Origin: Nocardia albiluteola
Lineage (GTDB): Bacteria; Actinomycetota; Actinomycetes; Mycobacteriales; Mycobacteriaceae
Assembly: GCF_018860155.1 (NCBI RefSeq)
Contig: NZ_JAHKNI010000010.1
Location: 248,001 to 312,000 of the forward strand
Reading direction: 5' to 3'
DNA length: 64,000 nucleotides
A model generated the notes under the pieces. That model did no database searches. It saw nothing but the letters and a program-made list of their open reading frames with translations, and was not told where the DNA came from. Below, one piece after another: positions 45,801 through 53,932 of this stretch (position 1 is its first letter; each line of letters starts with the position of its first letter). The translations under genes and the position numbers were made by a program.

Positions 45801-46926
45801 CGAGGAGTTCGAGGCCCTCGACGGACATGTGGTGTCGCTGGCGGCCCGCGGCCTGTCCTACGGCATCCACGTCATACTCGGAGCCAGCCGCTGGGCGGAG
45901 ATCCGTCCGGTGATCAGGGATCAGATCGGCACCCGCATCGAGCTTCGGCTGGGCGACCCGTCGGACTCCGAGATCGACCGCCGGGCCGCGGCCGGGGTTC
46001 CGCTCAACCGGCCGGGCCGCGGCATGGCCAGCGGCAGACTGCACATGCTGTTGGCCCTGCCCCGGTTGGACTCCGACTCCGACCCGGAGACTTTGTCCGA
46101 GGGCGTGACCGCGGCGAAGGCGGGGCTGACCGAGATGTACGGCGAGCGCCGGGCGCCCGACGTGCGCATGCTGCCGATGCAGATCCCCCGCGAGCAGGCG
46201 CTGGCCGCGGCGCGCGAGCTGGGCGTGCAATTGGATCACAAGCATCTGCTGATCGGTCTGGGCGAATCCGAATTGCAGCCGATGGTGCTGGATTTCGAGG
46301 AACAACCGCATCTGATGGTGTTCGCCGATGTGGGCTGCGGCAAGACCACCCTGCTACGCAATATCGCGATGGGGATCGTGGAGAACTCGCATCCGAACGA
46401 TGCGCGGATCATCCTGGTCGACTACCGCCGCACCATGCTGGGCGTGGTCGAAGGACCGCATCTGGCCGGCTATTCGACCTCGGCGCAGACCTCGATCGGG
46501 ACGCTCAAGGAGGTCGCGGGCTTCCTGACCAAGCGCATCCCCGGCTCCGACATCACCCCGGCGCAGCTGCGTGAGCGCAGCTGGTGGACCGGACCGGAGG
46601 TGTATGTGATCGTCGACGACTACGACATGGTGGCCTCCAACAATCCCCTGCTGGCGCTGATGGATCTCATTCCGCAGGCCCGCGATATCGGCCTGCACGT
46701 CATCATCGCGCGCCGGTCCGGTGGCGCCGCCCGGGCGCTCTACGACAACGTGCTCGGCCCGATGAAGGACATGTCCGTCGACGGCATCCTGATGAGCACT
46801 CCCAAGGACGAGGGTGTGCTGCTCGGCGACGTCCGGCCCGCCAAGTACCCGCCCGGCCGCGGCATGCTGGTCTCGCGCAACCGGGACCTGGAGCTTGTCC
46901 AGGTCTGCTACCTGCCGCCGGTATGA
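42880..46926 (+). CDS. eccC: EccC, FtsK/SpoIIIE-type ATPase of ESX (single polypeptide)
   Basis: 1348 aa. ATG at 42880, 10 bp after mycP, with GAGGG upstream. Two membrane helices at ~41-64 and 72-92, then a DUF-type region and three ATPase domains. Walker A lysines: Lys490 (GATGSGKS), Lys853 (GGPQSGKS) and Lys1155 (VGCGKTT). Walker B strands: FVIVDEFTELL, FLVIDGW and VYVIVDDYDMV. All three nucleotide sites look intact, and the protein is not split into EccCa/EccCb as in mycobacterial ESX-1. EccC recognises substrate tails and powers export. Its stop lies 3 bp from the stop of the convergent glycosyltransferase gene. Confidence 0.95.
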   Translation: MTTQGFVRLARIAPPRSPGGEVILDAPPEITSPIPNPLWQRLMPLVMVVAMLGMMGLMFTMSGKAMLSNPLTMMFPMMMLMSMVGMFAGNRGGGGKKAGELNEERKDYFRYLEQLRKDVRQTGKSQREALEWSHPHPRDLHALIGTRRMWERRPNDPDFGHVRIGVGSHRLATKLARPETGPLEDLEPVATVALRRFVRTHSVVHGLPTAISLRAFPAINIEGPREHGRALARAVVMELTTFHGPDNLAIAIVTADPDAVHWQWAKWLPHLQHPRDRDAIGSARMLYESLSELETALSEDLIERGRFLRNTPPTAGRLHLVVVIDDGYVSGSERIISDAGLDSVTVLDLTAPQTGLAVRRGLQLVVEDGVIGARTSGTVEKFAGPDQVSMAESATLARGMSRYRIATASQIVDLGEDIVADPGLMALLKIPDAAAIDPDKVWRPRSVRERLRVPIGTTPDGTPVELDIKEAAENGMGPHGLCIGATGSGKSEFLRTLVLSMVTTHSPDLLNLVLVDFKGGATFLGLDPLPHVAAVITNLEDELSMVDRMRDALAGEMNRRQELLRAAGNFANVTEYEKARAHGAQLDPLPALFVIVDEFTELLSQKPDFAELFVMIGRLGRSLRVHLLLASQRLEENRLRGLDSHLSYRIGLRTFSASESRQVLGITDAYHLPSQPGAAYLKSDAADPLRFNGSYVSGAYVPPASTGPRTGIGPAAAGSADLFTAGPVAMRETPETPETPGPVRVELPDLNALLAEPDASGPERSLLQVVVDRLVGHGRPAHEVWLPPLDISPTVDMLLPEPDWQSSDNQHGKLWMPIGIIDKPYEQKRDVLTVDLAGAQGNVAVVGGPQSGKSTTLRTIIMAAATTHSPEQVQFYCVDFGGGTLAALGGLPHVGSAASRLEVDRVRRTVAELVTLLRQREARFLRLGIENMREFRRLKAELAAKPQSERAADPLAEDLFGDVFLVIDGWAAFREEFEALDGHVVSLAARGLSYGIHVILGASRWAEIRPVIRDQIGTRIELRLGDPSDSEIDRRAAAGVPLNRPGRGMASGRLHMLLALPRLDSDSDPETLSEGVTAAKAGLTEMYGERRAPDVRMLPMQIPREQALAAARELGVQLDHKHLLIGLGESELQPMVLDFEEQPHLMVFADVGCGKTTLLRNIAMGIVENSHPNDARIILVDYRRTMLGVVEGPHLAGYSTSAQTSIGTLKEVAGFLTKRIPGSDITPAQLRERSWWTGPEVYVIVDDYDMVASNNPLLALMDLIPQARDIGLHVIIARRSGGAARALYDNVLGPMKDMSVDGILMSTPKDEGVLLGDVRPAKYPPGRGMLVSRNRDLELVQVCYLPPV

Positions 46927-46929
46927 GGC

Positions 46930-48003
46930 TCAGAAGGCGTTGAATCCTTCGCCCCACAGGGTTTCGAGGCGACGGAAGTAGCTGTCGTACTGTTCGGCGA
47001 CGACATCGGTGGAGAAACGGGAGATGGCGTAGTCGCGAATGGCCTGGTAGTCGAGTTTGTCGGCGGCATCGGCGGCATCGCAGAATTCGCGCAGTGTGCG
47101 GCAGCGGAAGCCGGTGACGCCCTGCTGCACGGTTTCGCTGAAAGCGCCCCAGTCCGTGGTGATTACCGGGGTACCACAGAGCATCGCCTCGACGTGGACA
47201 CCGCCGAAGGGCTCCAGATACAACGACGGCACGAAGACCGCCCGCGCCCGGCTCATCAGCTCGCCGCGCCGTTGGGTATCCACGATACCGACGTATTCGC
47301 CGAAGTCCGGGGGTGTGCCCGCACCGGCGACGATCAGCTTCCGGTCCAGGGCGCGGCAGGTGTCGACGGCTATCTGAATACCCTTGGCCTCGACCAACCT
47401 ACCGATGAACAGATAGTAGTCGTCCTTCTCCGCGGAGAACGGGAAGTCCTCGACCTCGAAGTAATTCGGGATCACCGCGTCGAAGAAGCGTCCGCGGTCG
47501 CTCATGATCCCCGGCAGCGTGGTGTGCGCGCCGTGTACCGCATGCATCCACGCGTAGCTCTCGAAGACGCGGTGCTTGGCGAATACGCCGCTGTAACCGA
47601 TGCCGAATTCCACGGTGATCATATCCGGGAAGGCACCGCCGATGGTCTCCTGGCAGGTCCCGCCGATGATGCAGATGAAGTCGCGCGGCTCGGTACGCTT
47701 GGCGATTTCGGCGATCGCCCGGTGATTGGTGACCACCCAGTGCTTGTCCTTCGTACCCCAGGTGATATTGATGGGGCCCTCGAAGAAGTCGTTGTGGCCG
47801 AACCACTCCAGCTGCTCCTGTTTGGTCACGATGGTGATCAACTCTGTACAGGCGGCCTCGTTCTCCTGCGAGGCGTAGAGGAACACCTCATGCCCCATCG
47901 CCATCATCATGTCGCAGAACCGGCGCACCTTCTGCGTGTAGGCGCACGGCGAGTAGTGCTTGGTGGTCTGCGTGTGGGGCAGATTGACAACGTGGAAACG
48001 CAT
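46930..48003 (-). CDS. Glycosyltransferase family 4-like, copy 1
   Basis: 357 aa from the ATG at 48003 (MRFHVVNLPHTQTTK), chosen because the paralogue at 54807-55880 starts the same way. A GTG at 48012 is possible. GT-B fold marks: DDYYLFIGRLVEAKG, KLIVAGAG, and the donor-site EPFGGVHVEAMLCGTPVITTD (E-x7-E type). No membrane segment, so it is cytosolic. Acceptor and sugar are unknown. It lies between eccC and a WXG/CpnT-like pair inside the ESX locus; modification of Thr-rich ESX substrates is one possibility. Confidence 0.85.
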   Translation of the reverse strand: MRFHVVNLPHTQTTKHYSPCAYTQKVRRFCDMMMAMGHEVFLYASQENEAACTELITIVTKQEQLEWFGHNDFFEGPINITWGTKDKHWVVTNHRAIAEIAKRTEPRDFICIIGGTCQETIGGAFPDMITVEFGIGYSGVFAKHRVFESYAWMHAVHGAHTTLPGIMSDRGRFFDAVIPNYFEVEDFPFSAEKDDYYLFIGRLVEAKGIQIAVDTCRALDRKLIVAGAGTPPDFGEYVGIVDTQRRGELMSRARAVFVPSLYLEPFGGVHVEAMLCGTPVITTDWGAFSETVQQGVTGFRCRTLREFCDAADAADKLDYQAIRDYAISRFSTDVVAEQYDSYFRRLETLWGEGFNAF

Positions 48004-48197
48004 CGCGGGCACCGTATCTCGATCGGATCAGTGGTCATGGGGTGCAGGTCCGGCGGCAGGTTTCGCGACAGCACCGCTCCGATCACAGACTGGTCCACGA
48101 TCTGCCTCGGCGCAAGTTTTCGAATCGCCTCATGCCTGGAACAGCGGCTCGGCAGACCGACCTCAGGGGCCGTGCGCCTTCTCCTGCACGGTCCCGC

Positions 48198-50450
48198 TCA
48201 CCCGGGCGCGTCGCGCGGATTACCCGAATCGGTTGCGGGCCACCGCTCGGCGCCGGCCAGGGTGGACAGTATGCCCCGATAGAAATCAGGTGCGGCGTCA
48301 AGGTCGGCGCAACCGTTCGGGTGATCTCCGCCGCCATCGGGTCCGGCACCGCCGCCGGAACCACCGCCCGCATGCGGACCGGTACTGGGTCGGCTGTCGC
48401 CCGGCCACGACGACGGGGCAGCGACCGCGGTGAAGCCCGCCGGCTCCGCATAGGATTCTTTGTGTTGTTTCGGCCGGGTCTTGGCGCGCAAACTTGCGCC
48501 CTGCTGCGTCGTCTGGACGTTGCGGGCCAATTTGCTGTCCAAGGCGTTCGATGCACGCTGGTGCGCGGCAGCGAGTTCCGCACGCTCTGTGCCCTGACAC
48601 TCGGCACGTTGCTCCTGGGTCTCGTTCGGGCGCTGCGGTTCCCGCTGCTGCCGCTGTTGCAGCCACCTGCTCGCACGGTCCTGCGTTACGCCGAGATCAT
48701 CGCGCTTGCCCTGCGCCTCGGAGTCGCGCTGCTGACTGCGGAACTGGGACAGCCGGGCCTGAGTCTTATTGTGCGCCAAATAATCCTGATGATCCTGGTG
48801 CGGATTACCCTGCTGCTCGGGCAGATGCGACAGGTGCTCGTCCGTAGCCTGCCGATCGCCGCCCGAGCCGATCCGGACCGTGCACGTGGCACCGTCCGTG
48901 CCGGTGGTGGTCTCGGTGCCCAGCGCATCCTGGGTGACAGCGACGCCGCCGGCACGGGTGGTGGTCACCAGGCCCTGTTCGGTGGTCGTCGACACCGGAT
49001 TGCCGGCGGCGTCGAGCTCGGTGGTCGTCGTGGCGCCGGCGCGTGTGGTCTCGGAGGTGCCGGTACCGTCGGGCCGTGTGACGGTCCGCGTGACCGAACC
49101 GTCTCCCGCCGAGGTCTCGGTGATAGTTCTGCCCTGGTCGTCGGTGGAGGTCCGGGTGGTGGCGCCGGCGCGCGTGGTCGTGGTGACGCCGTCCGGACCA
49201 CGGGTGGTGACGGCACCGTCGCCGCTGCCGGTGGTGACCGTGGTGGTGCGGCCCGTCGTGGTGGTGCGGCCATCAGCGGATCGCGTAGTGGTCGGTCCCC
49301 TCAGGCCGTCATCGGGGTTGACATCGGCGCGGTCCGCCCCCGCACCGGGCGCCTTCAGGCCGAGCTCACCGACAGACCCCTTGGTCGTGCCGACCGCGGC
49401 GCCGCGCGCGACGCCGCCGATCAGGCTCGCACCCCACCCGCTCGGATCGAGCGAACCGGTGTATGCCAGGTCGGACACGATATTTCCGGCCACCCCGCTG
49501 GCCAGACCGCCGAACGAACCCGCGAACGCGCCGCGCACCCCACCGGCCAGCCCGCCGGATACATCGGCACCGAACACGCCCACCGCCAGCCGGTCGAAAT
49601 TCTTGGCAGCGAAATTTGCCAGCGGCACCCCCGCCAGGGTGCCCGCGAGCGAGGCCGCCGCCGAGACGCCGAGCTCCTCCCAGTCGAGCCCCTTCTTCTT
49701 CCCCTCGGCGATCTGTATCAGCTGCACCGCCAGATCCTGCTTTACCGAGAACACCATGGTGTCCAAGCCCTTGTCCCACGCCAGCTTCGGCAGATACGAC
49801 ACCACATCGGCGACGGTATCGCCGGCCACGTCGCTGATCGCCGTCGCCGCCCGGTTGCCCACGTTCTCGATCGACCTCACCACAGCGGCCTTGGTATCAC
49901 TGAGAATCTGTTCCGCACGGACGATGAACGGCGCGAATTCGCGCAGCGCATCGATCAGCCGCTCTACCCAGGCCGCGATCCGGCCGAAGGTCTGCTCCAC
50001 CAGCTGTTGCACAAATAGCCGGGTGGCCCCGATCGCACTGGCCTCCACCGCCGGAGCCGTCGGCGGGAACAGCCAGGCCATCATGATCTCGTAGCCCAGC
50101 ATGACCAGGGAGACGATGATCGTCAGCTTGGTGGCCTGCAGTTGCGTTCCGGTGCCGGTGCACGCGGTCGCCGCCTGCGCCAACTGATCGGCCAGATCGG
50201 CCAGCGAACCCGTACCCTGTTCCAGCTCACCGAATGACTGCGCGATCTGATCGCTGCCCGTTCCGCTGGGATAGGCGGCCGCGGTATCGCGCTGCGCCTG
50301 CTCAACGGCCGTGATCAGGGCCCTGACCTGGTCGGCCGCCTGCTGCCAGGCATCGCCCATCGCCCAGAGGCCGTCCTCATCGCCCTGCGGCCACGGTGCC
50401 CCGGCGATGTATCCCAGCCAGGACAGCTCGGGCGGCAGGTATAGTCCCAC
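48198..50450 (-). CDS. CpnT-N-like protein with Thr and Gln repeats, no recognised toxin domain
   Basis: 750 aa, GTG at 50450. The N-terminus (LYLPPELSWLGYIAGAPWPQGDE..., residues 1-110) matches the WXG100-like start of CpnT/TNT-type actinobacterial toxins. A hydrophobic helix (LTIIVSLVMLGYEIMMAWLF, ~107-130), more helices and a Gly/Ala-rich zone (AGGVRGAFAGSFGG) follow. Residues ~370-540 are Thr-rich RTTT/TTTRAGA repeats, ~545-660 are Gln/Arg-rich coiled coil, and the end is Gly-rich. No catalytic C-terminal domain is evident. The start lies 11 bp after the stop of the WXG-like gene, so the two form a pair. Confidence 0.75.
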   Translation of the reverse strand: MGLYLPPELSWLGYIAGAPWPQGDEDGLWAMGDAWQQAADQVRALITAVEQAQRDTAAAYPSGTGSDQIAQSFGELEQGTGSLADLADQLAQAATACTGTGTQLQATKLTIIVSLVMLGYEIMMAWLFPPTAPAVEASAIGATRLFVQQLVEQTFGRIAAWVERLIDALREFAPFIVRAEQILSDTKAAVVRSIENVGNRAATAISDVAGDTVADVVSYLPKLAWDKGLDTMVFSVKQDLAVQLIQIAEGKKKGLDWEELGVSAAASLAGTLAGVPLANFAAKNFDRLAVGVFGADVSGGLAGGVRGAFAGSFGGLASGVAGNIVSDLAYTGSLDPSGWGASLIGGVARGAAVGTTKGSVGELGLKAPGAGADRADVNPDDGLRGPTTTRSADGRTTTTGRTTTVTTGSGDGAVTTRGPDGVTTTTRAGATTRTSTDDQGRTITETSAGDGSVTRTVTRPDGTGTSETTRAGATTTTELDAAGNPVSTTTEQGLVTTTRAGGVAVTQDALGTETTTGTDGATCTVRIGSGGDRQATDEHLSHLPEQQGNPHQDHQDYLAHNKTQARLSQFRSQQRDSEAQGKRDDLGVTQDRASRWLQQRQQREPQRPNETQEQRAECQGTERAELAAAHQRASNALDSKLARNVQTTQQGASLRAKTRPKQHKESYAEPAGFTAVAAPSSWPGDSRPSTGPHAGGGSGGGAGPDGGGDHPNGCADLDAAPDFYRGILSTLAGAERWPATDSGNPRDAPG

Positions 50451-50461
50451 CCCTGCGCCGT

Positions 50462-50836
50462 TCAGGCCGCCTGGAATGTGTCGACGGCGGTCTGCTCATT
50501 CTCGTTCGCCTGCTGCACCGTGGCCGTCATCCCGTCACCGAAGGATCGCAGGGTGGCCGCGAGCCCCTGCGCGCCGGGCTTCGCGCCGGTGGCGGTGGTG
50601 GCGGTGCCGGAGGCGGACCCGTCGCCGATCAGGTTCTGCTTAACCGCCAGATACCCCGTGGTGCCGTTGGCGAACTTGTCCCCGTAGCTGTCCTGCCCCC
50701 ACGGTGTGCCGACAGAGGCCAATGTGTTGAACAGCGTCTGCACGATGGTATCCATATCGCCTGCCAGCGCATACATCTCGTCGGCAGCCTTACTCAGCCG
50801 ATCCGGCAGCACCTCGACCGTGCCCGCAGTGCTCAT
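50462..50836 (-). CDS. WXG-like small protein, partner of the CpnT-like protein
   Basis: 124 aa. The ATG at 50836 has a strong AGGAGG eight bases upstream; the longer frame upstream is rejected. A helix, then the turn WGQDSYGDKFANG, then a second helix gives a WXG100-like hairpin. The turn is nearly the same as in the N-terminal domain of the 494-aa protein at 28871-30355. Such small proteins usually heterodimerise with the N-terminal domain of the adjacent toxin for ESX export. No YxxxD/E motif is visible at the C-terminus. Confidence 0.75.
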   Translation of the reverse strand: MSTAGTVEVLPDRLSKAADEMYALAGDMDTIVQTLFNTLASVGTPWGQDSYGDKFANGTTGYLAVKQNLIGDGSASGTATTATGAKPGAQGLAATLRSFGDGMTATVQQANENEQTAVDTFQAA

Positions 50837-51042
50837 ATCAACTACCTCCTGGCCCAGCCTCCGGCGACCCTCGAATACTGCTTCCACCTCACTGGAACCG
50901 GATGACCTCACGGTGACAGGCAGACCAATGCCGCGGCAATGCTTTTCGAAGCCACGGAACTTCCACCGCCGACCACTTAGCCAATCATCCACGACCCCAA
51001 CCGAATCCGTCGCGGCCTCCGTCCTTCGAAGGCTGCGGCGGG

Positions 51043-52140
51043 TCAGGCGGTGTGGGCGGGCACGCGGAAGTAGCTCGGTTCGATGCCTGCCGACGTTGCG
51101 CTCACGGAGGTGAACGGCTCTGCGGAGCTTCGCAGCTCGATGAGATGCCGCGCGTGTGCATCGAGGTCGTGGTCCTCGGCGGTGACGGGCTGCCAGGCGC
51201 GGACGGGCCGGGCCTTGCCATCGTCGTCGAGGGCCACGACCACGGCCAGGCCGTGTGCGGCGAGTGCGGGTTCGTCCGTCTGGTTGTCGGCCGAGGTCAC
51301 GTGCACGCTGATGTGCATGCTGCGCGGTCCGGTGTGTATGAGACGAGCGGTGATCTCGACGACGTCGCCGATCGCGATGGGCCGGTAGAAACGGATGCCA
51401 CCGAAGTACGAGGCGAGCACGTGTTGTTCGGCCCACCCCGCGCCGCACACGTACGCGGCCTCGTCGATCCAGTGCATCGTGCGACCGCCGTGCACCCGCC
51501 CGCCCCAGTTGATATCCGACGGTGCGGCCAGGAAGCGCAGCGTCGCGCTGGGTGCGGTGCCCGCGCTGGTGTAGGACTGCCCGGCCATCGCGTCCTCGAT
51601 GTGTTTGCGAACCGAAATCCGTACTCGCGCTTGCCGACTGCGTTGTTGCTCGAGAATTGTCGATGGAACCCATTGCGGCACTTCGACGGTTCGGCGATCA
51701 TCGTCCACGGCGACGAAGATCGTCAGGCACTGGGCGGATTGCACCGGCTTCACCCGGGTGGGATCGGTCGAGTACACCGTCACCAGAATGTGCATGCTGG
51801 TTCGTCCCGTATGCACGAGATTCGCATGCAATTCGACCAGTTCACCGACAGCGATCGGCCTGTCGAGGTGGATGTTTCCGACGTAGGCCGTGACGCAGTA
51901 TCGGCCGCTCCACTGGGCTGCGGCGGCGTAGGCCACCTTGTCGATCCACTCCAGGAGTTTGCCGCCGTCGACCGACCCCACGATGCCCGCGTCGGCGGGC
52001 TGGACCAGAAAACGATGAATAGCGCAGGACACTGTCGAATCCGTTCGGGCAGAAGTTTGCGCATGTGCGCTGACCCGACGCCATTGTCGGATAGCACGAT
52101 AAACGGAGGATGGTGTTACGGGCGAGTAGTTCGCTCGCAC
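51043..52140 (-). CDS. Acyl-CoA thioesterase, double hotdog
   Basis: 365 aa as the longest frame, GTG at 52140. The family sequence begins only near residue 38, so a start further in is likely. Two hotdog halves: DAGIVGSVDGGKLLEWIDKVAY (first) and DINWGGRVHGGRTMHWIDEAAY (second), each with the Gly-Gly-x-x-x-x-Trp-Ile-Asp element of YciA/BACH-type thioesterases and followed by a (H/R)LDRPI or RFYRPI strand. It hydrolyses acyl-CoA. The reading frame overlaps the end of the AraC-type regulator by 25 bp, indicating one operon under that regulator. Confidence 0.8.
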   Translation of the reverse strand: MRANYSPVTPSSVYRAIRQWRRVSAHAQTSARTDSTVSCAIHRFLVQPADAGIVGSVDGGKLLEWIDKVAYAAAAQWSGRYCVTAYVGNIHLDRPIAVGELVELHANLVHTGRTSMHILVTVYSTDPTRVKPVQSAQCLTIFVAVDDDRRTVEVPQWVPSTILEQQRSRQARVRISVRKHIEDAMAGQSYTSAGTAPSATLRFLAAPSDINWGGRVHGGRTMHWIDEAAYVCGAGWAEQHVLASYFGGIRFYRPIAIGDVVEITARLIHTGPRSMHISVHVTSADNQTDEPALAAHGLAVVVALDDDGKARPVRAWQPVTAEDHDLDAHARHLIELRSSAEPFTSVSATSAGIEPSYFRVPAHTA

Positions 52141-53078
52141 TCACGGCGTGCCCATATCGAGCGGGTGTACTCGGCGGGGGTTCGGCCGTAGGCGCTCTTG
52201 AAGACTCGGATGAAGTGGCTGCTGTCCGAGAACTGCCAGTGGGCGGCGATTTCCGAGATGCTCGGCCGGTCGGGCGATGCGGTGAGGGCGCGTCTGGCTT
52301 CTTCCAGACGGCGGCGGCGGATGTAGGCGGTCACCGGTTCTCCCGCCGAGGCGAACGCGCGCTGCAGGGTGCGGATCGAGACATTGAGTTCGCGGGCCAG
52401 CGTTGTCGTGGAGAGGCCGGGATCGGCGAGCCAGCGGTCCGCGAGGTCCCTCGCCGCCTGGGCGAGCGCGGGAGCGAGCTGGGGTTCCGCGTCGTCGAAC
52501 CCGCCCAGGGCGACACCCTTGATCAGCTCGAGCAGGGCGCCGTTGGCGGCGTGTATGCCGGCCGGACCGAGATCCGGCATCGTGGTGCGGACCATGTCCG
52601 CGTAGGCCACCAGCAGGCGGATCTCGGTCGAGTCCGCCGGTCCGGTGATCATCCGGTCCCGAAGCATCGGCTCGAGCGGGGTGGGGGGCATGACGGTGAT
52701 GATCTTCGCCGTCGTGTGCGGCGCCGTTTCGAAATGCGTCGGCTTCCGGAGATGCTGGAGCAGGAACTGCCCGGCCTGTATGGTGTGCTCGCCGCGATCG
52801 GACCGGCCGTCCAGCGTCCAGGCGCCGCGCGACACCAGGTGCAGCTGGACCTGCCCCTCGACGCCCTCGACCGGACGCGTCGTGCGGATCGTCGATGCGC
52901 CGTGGATGTCCACCATCGTCAGCTCACGCATCCGGACCGCATGAGCCTTGATCCGGAAGTCACCGACCGTATCCGGGGTGAAGGTGGGAAGTGCTCGTCC
53001 CCCGGGGAACCGTGCCTCCCATCTGTGCCGGTTCGAGTCGAAGGAACGCGGCGGGGCGTCCGGCGGCGTGGAGTCCAT
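52116..53078 (-). CDS. AraC-family transcriptional regulator
   Basis: 320 aa from the ATG at 53078 (GAGAGGAG six bases upstream). A longer frame to 53156 lacks a ribosome site. The N-terminal AraC-binding-like domain (residues ~40-200: TVGDFRIKAHAVRMRELTM, GQFLLQH) precedes the DNA-binding double HTH: LARELNVSIRTLQRAFAS and ISEIAAHWQFSDSSHFIRVF, then the family signature YGRTPAEYTRSI. It probably controls the thioesterase gene and perhaps the divergent SRPBCC gene. Confidence 0.9.
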   Translation of the reverse strand: MDSTPPDAPPRSFDSNRHRWEARFPGGRALPTFTPDTVGDFRIKAHAVRMRELTMVDIHGASTIRTTRPVEGVEGQVQLHLVSRGAWTLDGRSDRGEHTIQAGQFLLQHLRKPTHFETAPHTTAKIITVMPPTPLEPMLRDRMITGPADSTEIRLLVAYADMVRTTMPDLGPAGIHAANGALLELIKGVALGGFDDAEPQLAPALAQAARDLADRWLADPGLSTTTLARELNVSIRTLQRAFASAGEPVTAYIRRRRLEEARRALTASPDRPSISEIAAHWQFSDSSHFIRVFKSAYGRTPAEYTRSIWARRECERTTRP

Positions 53079-53159
53079 GACGAACTCCTCTCGCGGCGCA
53101 CTCGGATCCGATTCGCGGTACCCGGTCGAGGAACGATCAGGGCTGAAATCTGTCACTGC

Positions 53160-53169
53160 GGTTATAACC
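53160..53169. promoter_or_regulatory. Palindrome GGTTATAACC upstream of the AraC gene
   Basis: Perfect ten-base palindrome in an A/T-richer stretch, 82 bp before the regulator start and within the region shared with the divergent SRPBCC gene. It could be an operator or contain a -10 element. Evidence is only its sequence and place. Confidence 0.25.
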
Positions 53170-53429
53170 TATCGTCACTGAAAATCGGTCCAGCACCGGA
53201 CAACCCGAGGCCGCTCGCGCTGTTGCCCACTGCCACAACCCGATCGGCTTCGGCGCAAATGTCCTGTCCGTGTGGCGCTGTGGTTCAAGCGCATGCCGTG
53301 CTCGCTTACGTACCGTAGGACAGTAGCCGAACGAGCGGTGTCGAACGCTGCTGGACGGGCGAGAATGACTGTGAAGCAAGAGAATTCCGGTCGCGCGAAG
53401 GCTTCCGGGCGAGGCGCGAGGTAGGTTTC

Positions 53430-53882
53430 ATGACGACAGTCGAGGTCCGGCACATGATGGCCGCCGACCCGGAGACCGTGTACGAACTGATCGCCGACGT
53501 GACCCGGATGGGCGAGTGGAGTCCGGAGTCGGCGGGCGGCGAGTGGCTCACCGGCGAACCTGGCGCCGTCGGATCGACCTTCCGCGGCGACAATCGGCGT
53601 CCGTGGATCAAGTGGAGCACGATCTGCACGGTGACGGCGGCCGACCCCGGAAAGCGCTTCGCCTTCGCCGTCCACGCCTCGGGTCGGCCGGTGTCGGCTT
53701 GGGAATTCGAGATCACCGCGCAACCGGGTGGGTGCGAAGTCATCGAGCGATTCACCGACCGGCGCGACCTGTTCTACAAGATGACCTCGGTGGTCACCAC
53801 CGGCTTCGGGCGCCGCTCGGTGCGCAACCGGCAGACGATGGAGCAGACGCTGGCCGCGCTGGCGCGCTTCGTCCGGCGCTGA
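53430..53882 (+). CDS. SRPBCC-family protein (polyketide cyclase/START-like)
   Basis: 150 aa. ATG at 53430, GAGGT upstream. Start-type fold: VEVRHMMAADPETVYELIADVTRMGEWSPE is the classic first strand-helix-helix. A WSTICTVTAADPGKRFAFAV sheet and a long C-terminal helix (TMEQTLAALARFVRR) complete the helix-grip. The length is normal. Ligand unknown; it probably binds a hydrophobic molecule. The gene is divergent from the AraC regulator. Confidence 0.85.
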   Translation: MTTVEVRHMMAADPETVYELIADVTRMGEWSPESAGGEWLTGEPGAVGSTFRGDNRRPWIKWSTICTVTAADPGKRFAFAVHASGRPVSAWEFEITAQPGGCEVIERFTDRRDLFYKMTSVVTTGFGRRSVRNRQTMEQTLAALARFVRR

Positions 53883-53932
53883 CTCCCCTCTCAGCGCCAG
53901 CGCGAGCGAAGGTCACTGCGTGGGAACGTGCC

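Noticed and set aside
48042..50018. Plus-strand 658-codon frame opposite the CpnT-like gene
   Set aside because: Arg/Gly-rich composition without domains; the minus strand has a CpnT-N-like start and WXG partner. The 404-codon frame at 48880-50094 is likewise an antisense shadow.
50837..51673. Upstream extension of the small WXG-like gene (403-codon frame)
   Set aside because: Antisense to the thioesterase; the ATG at 50836 has a strong ribosome site and the domain starts there.
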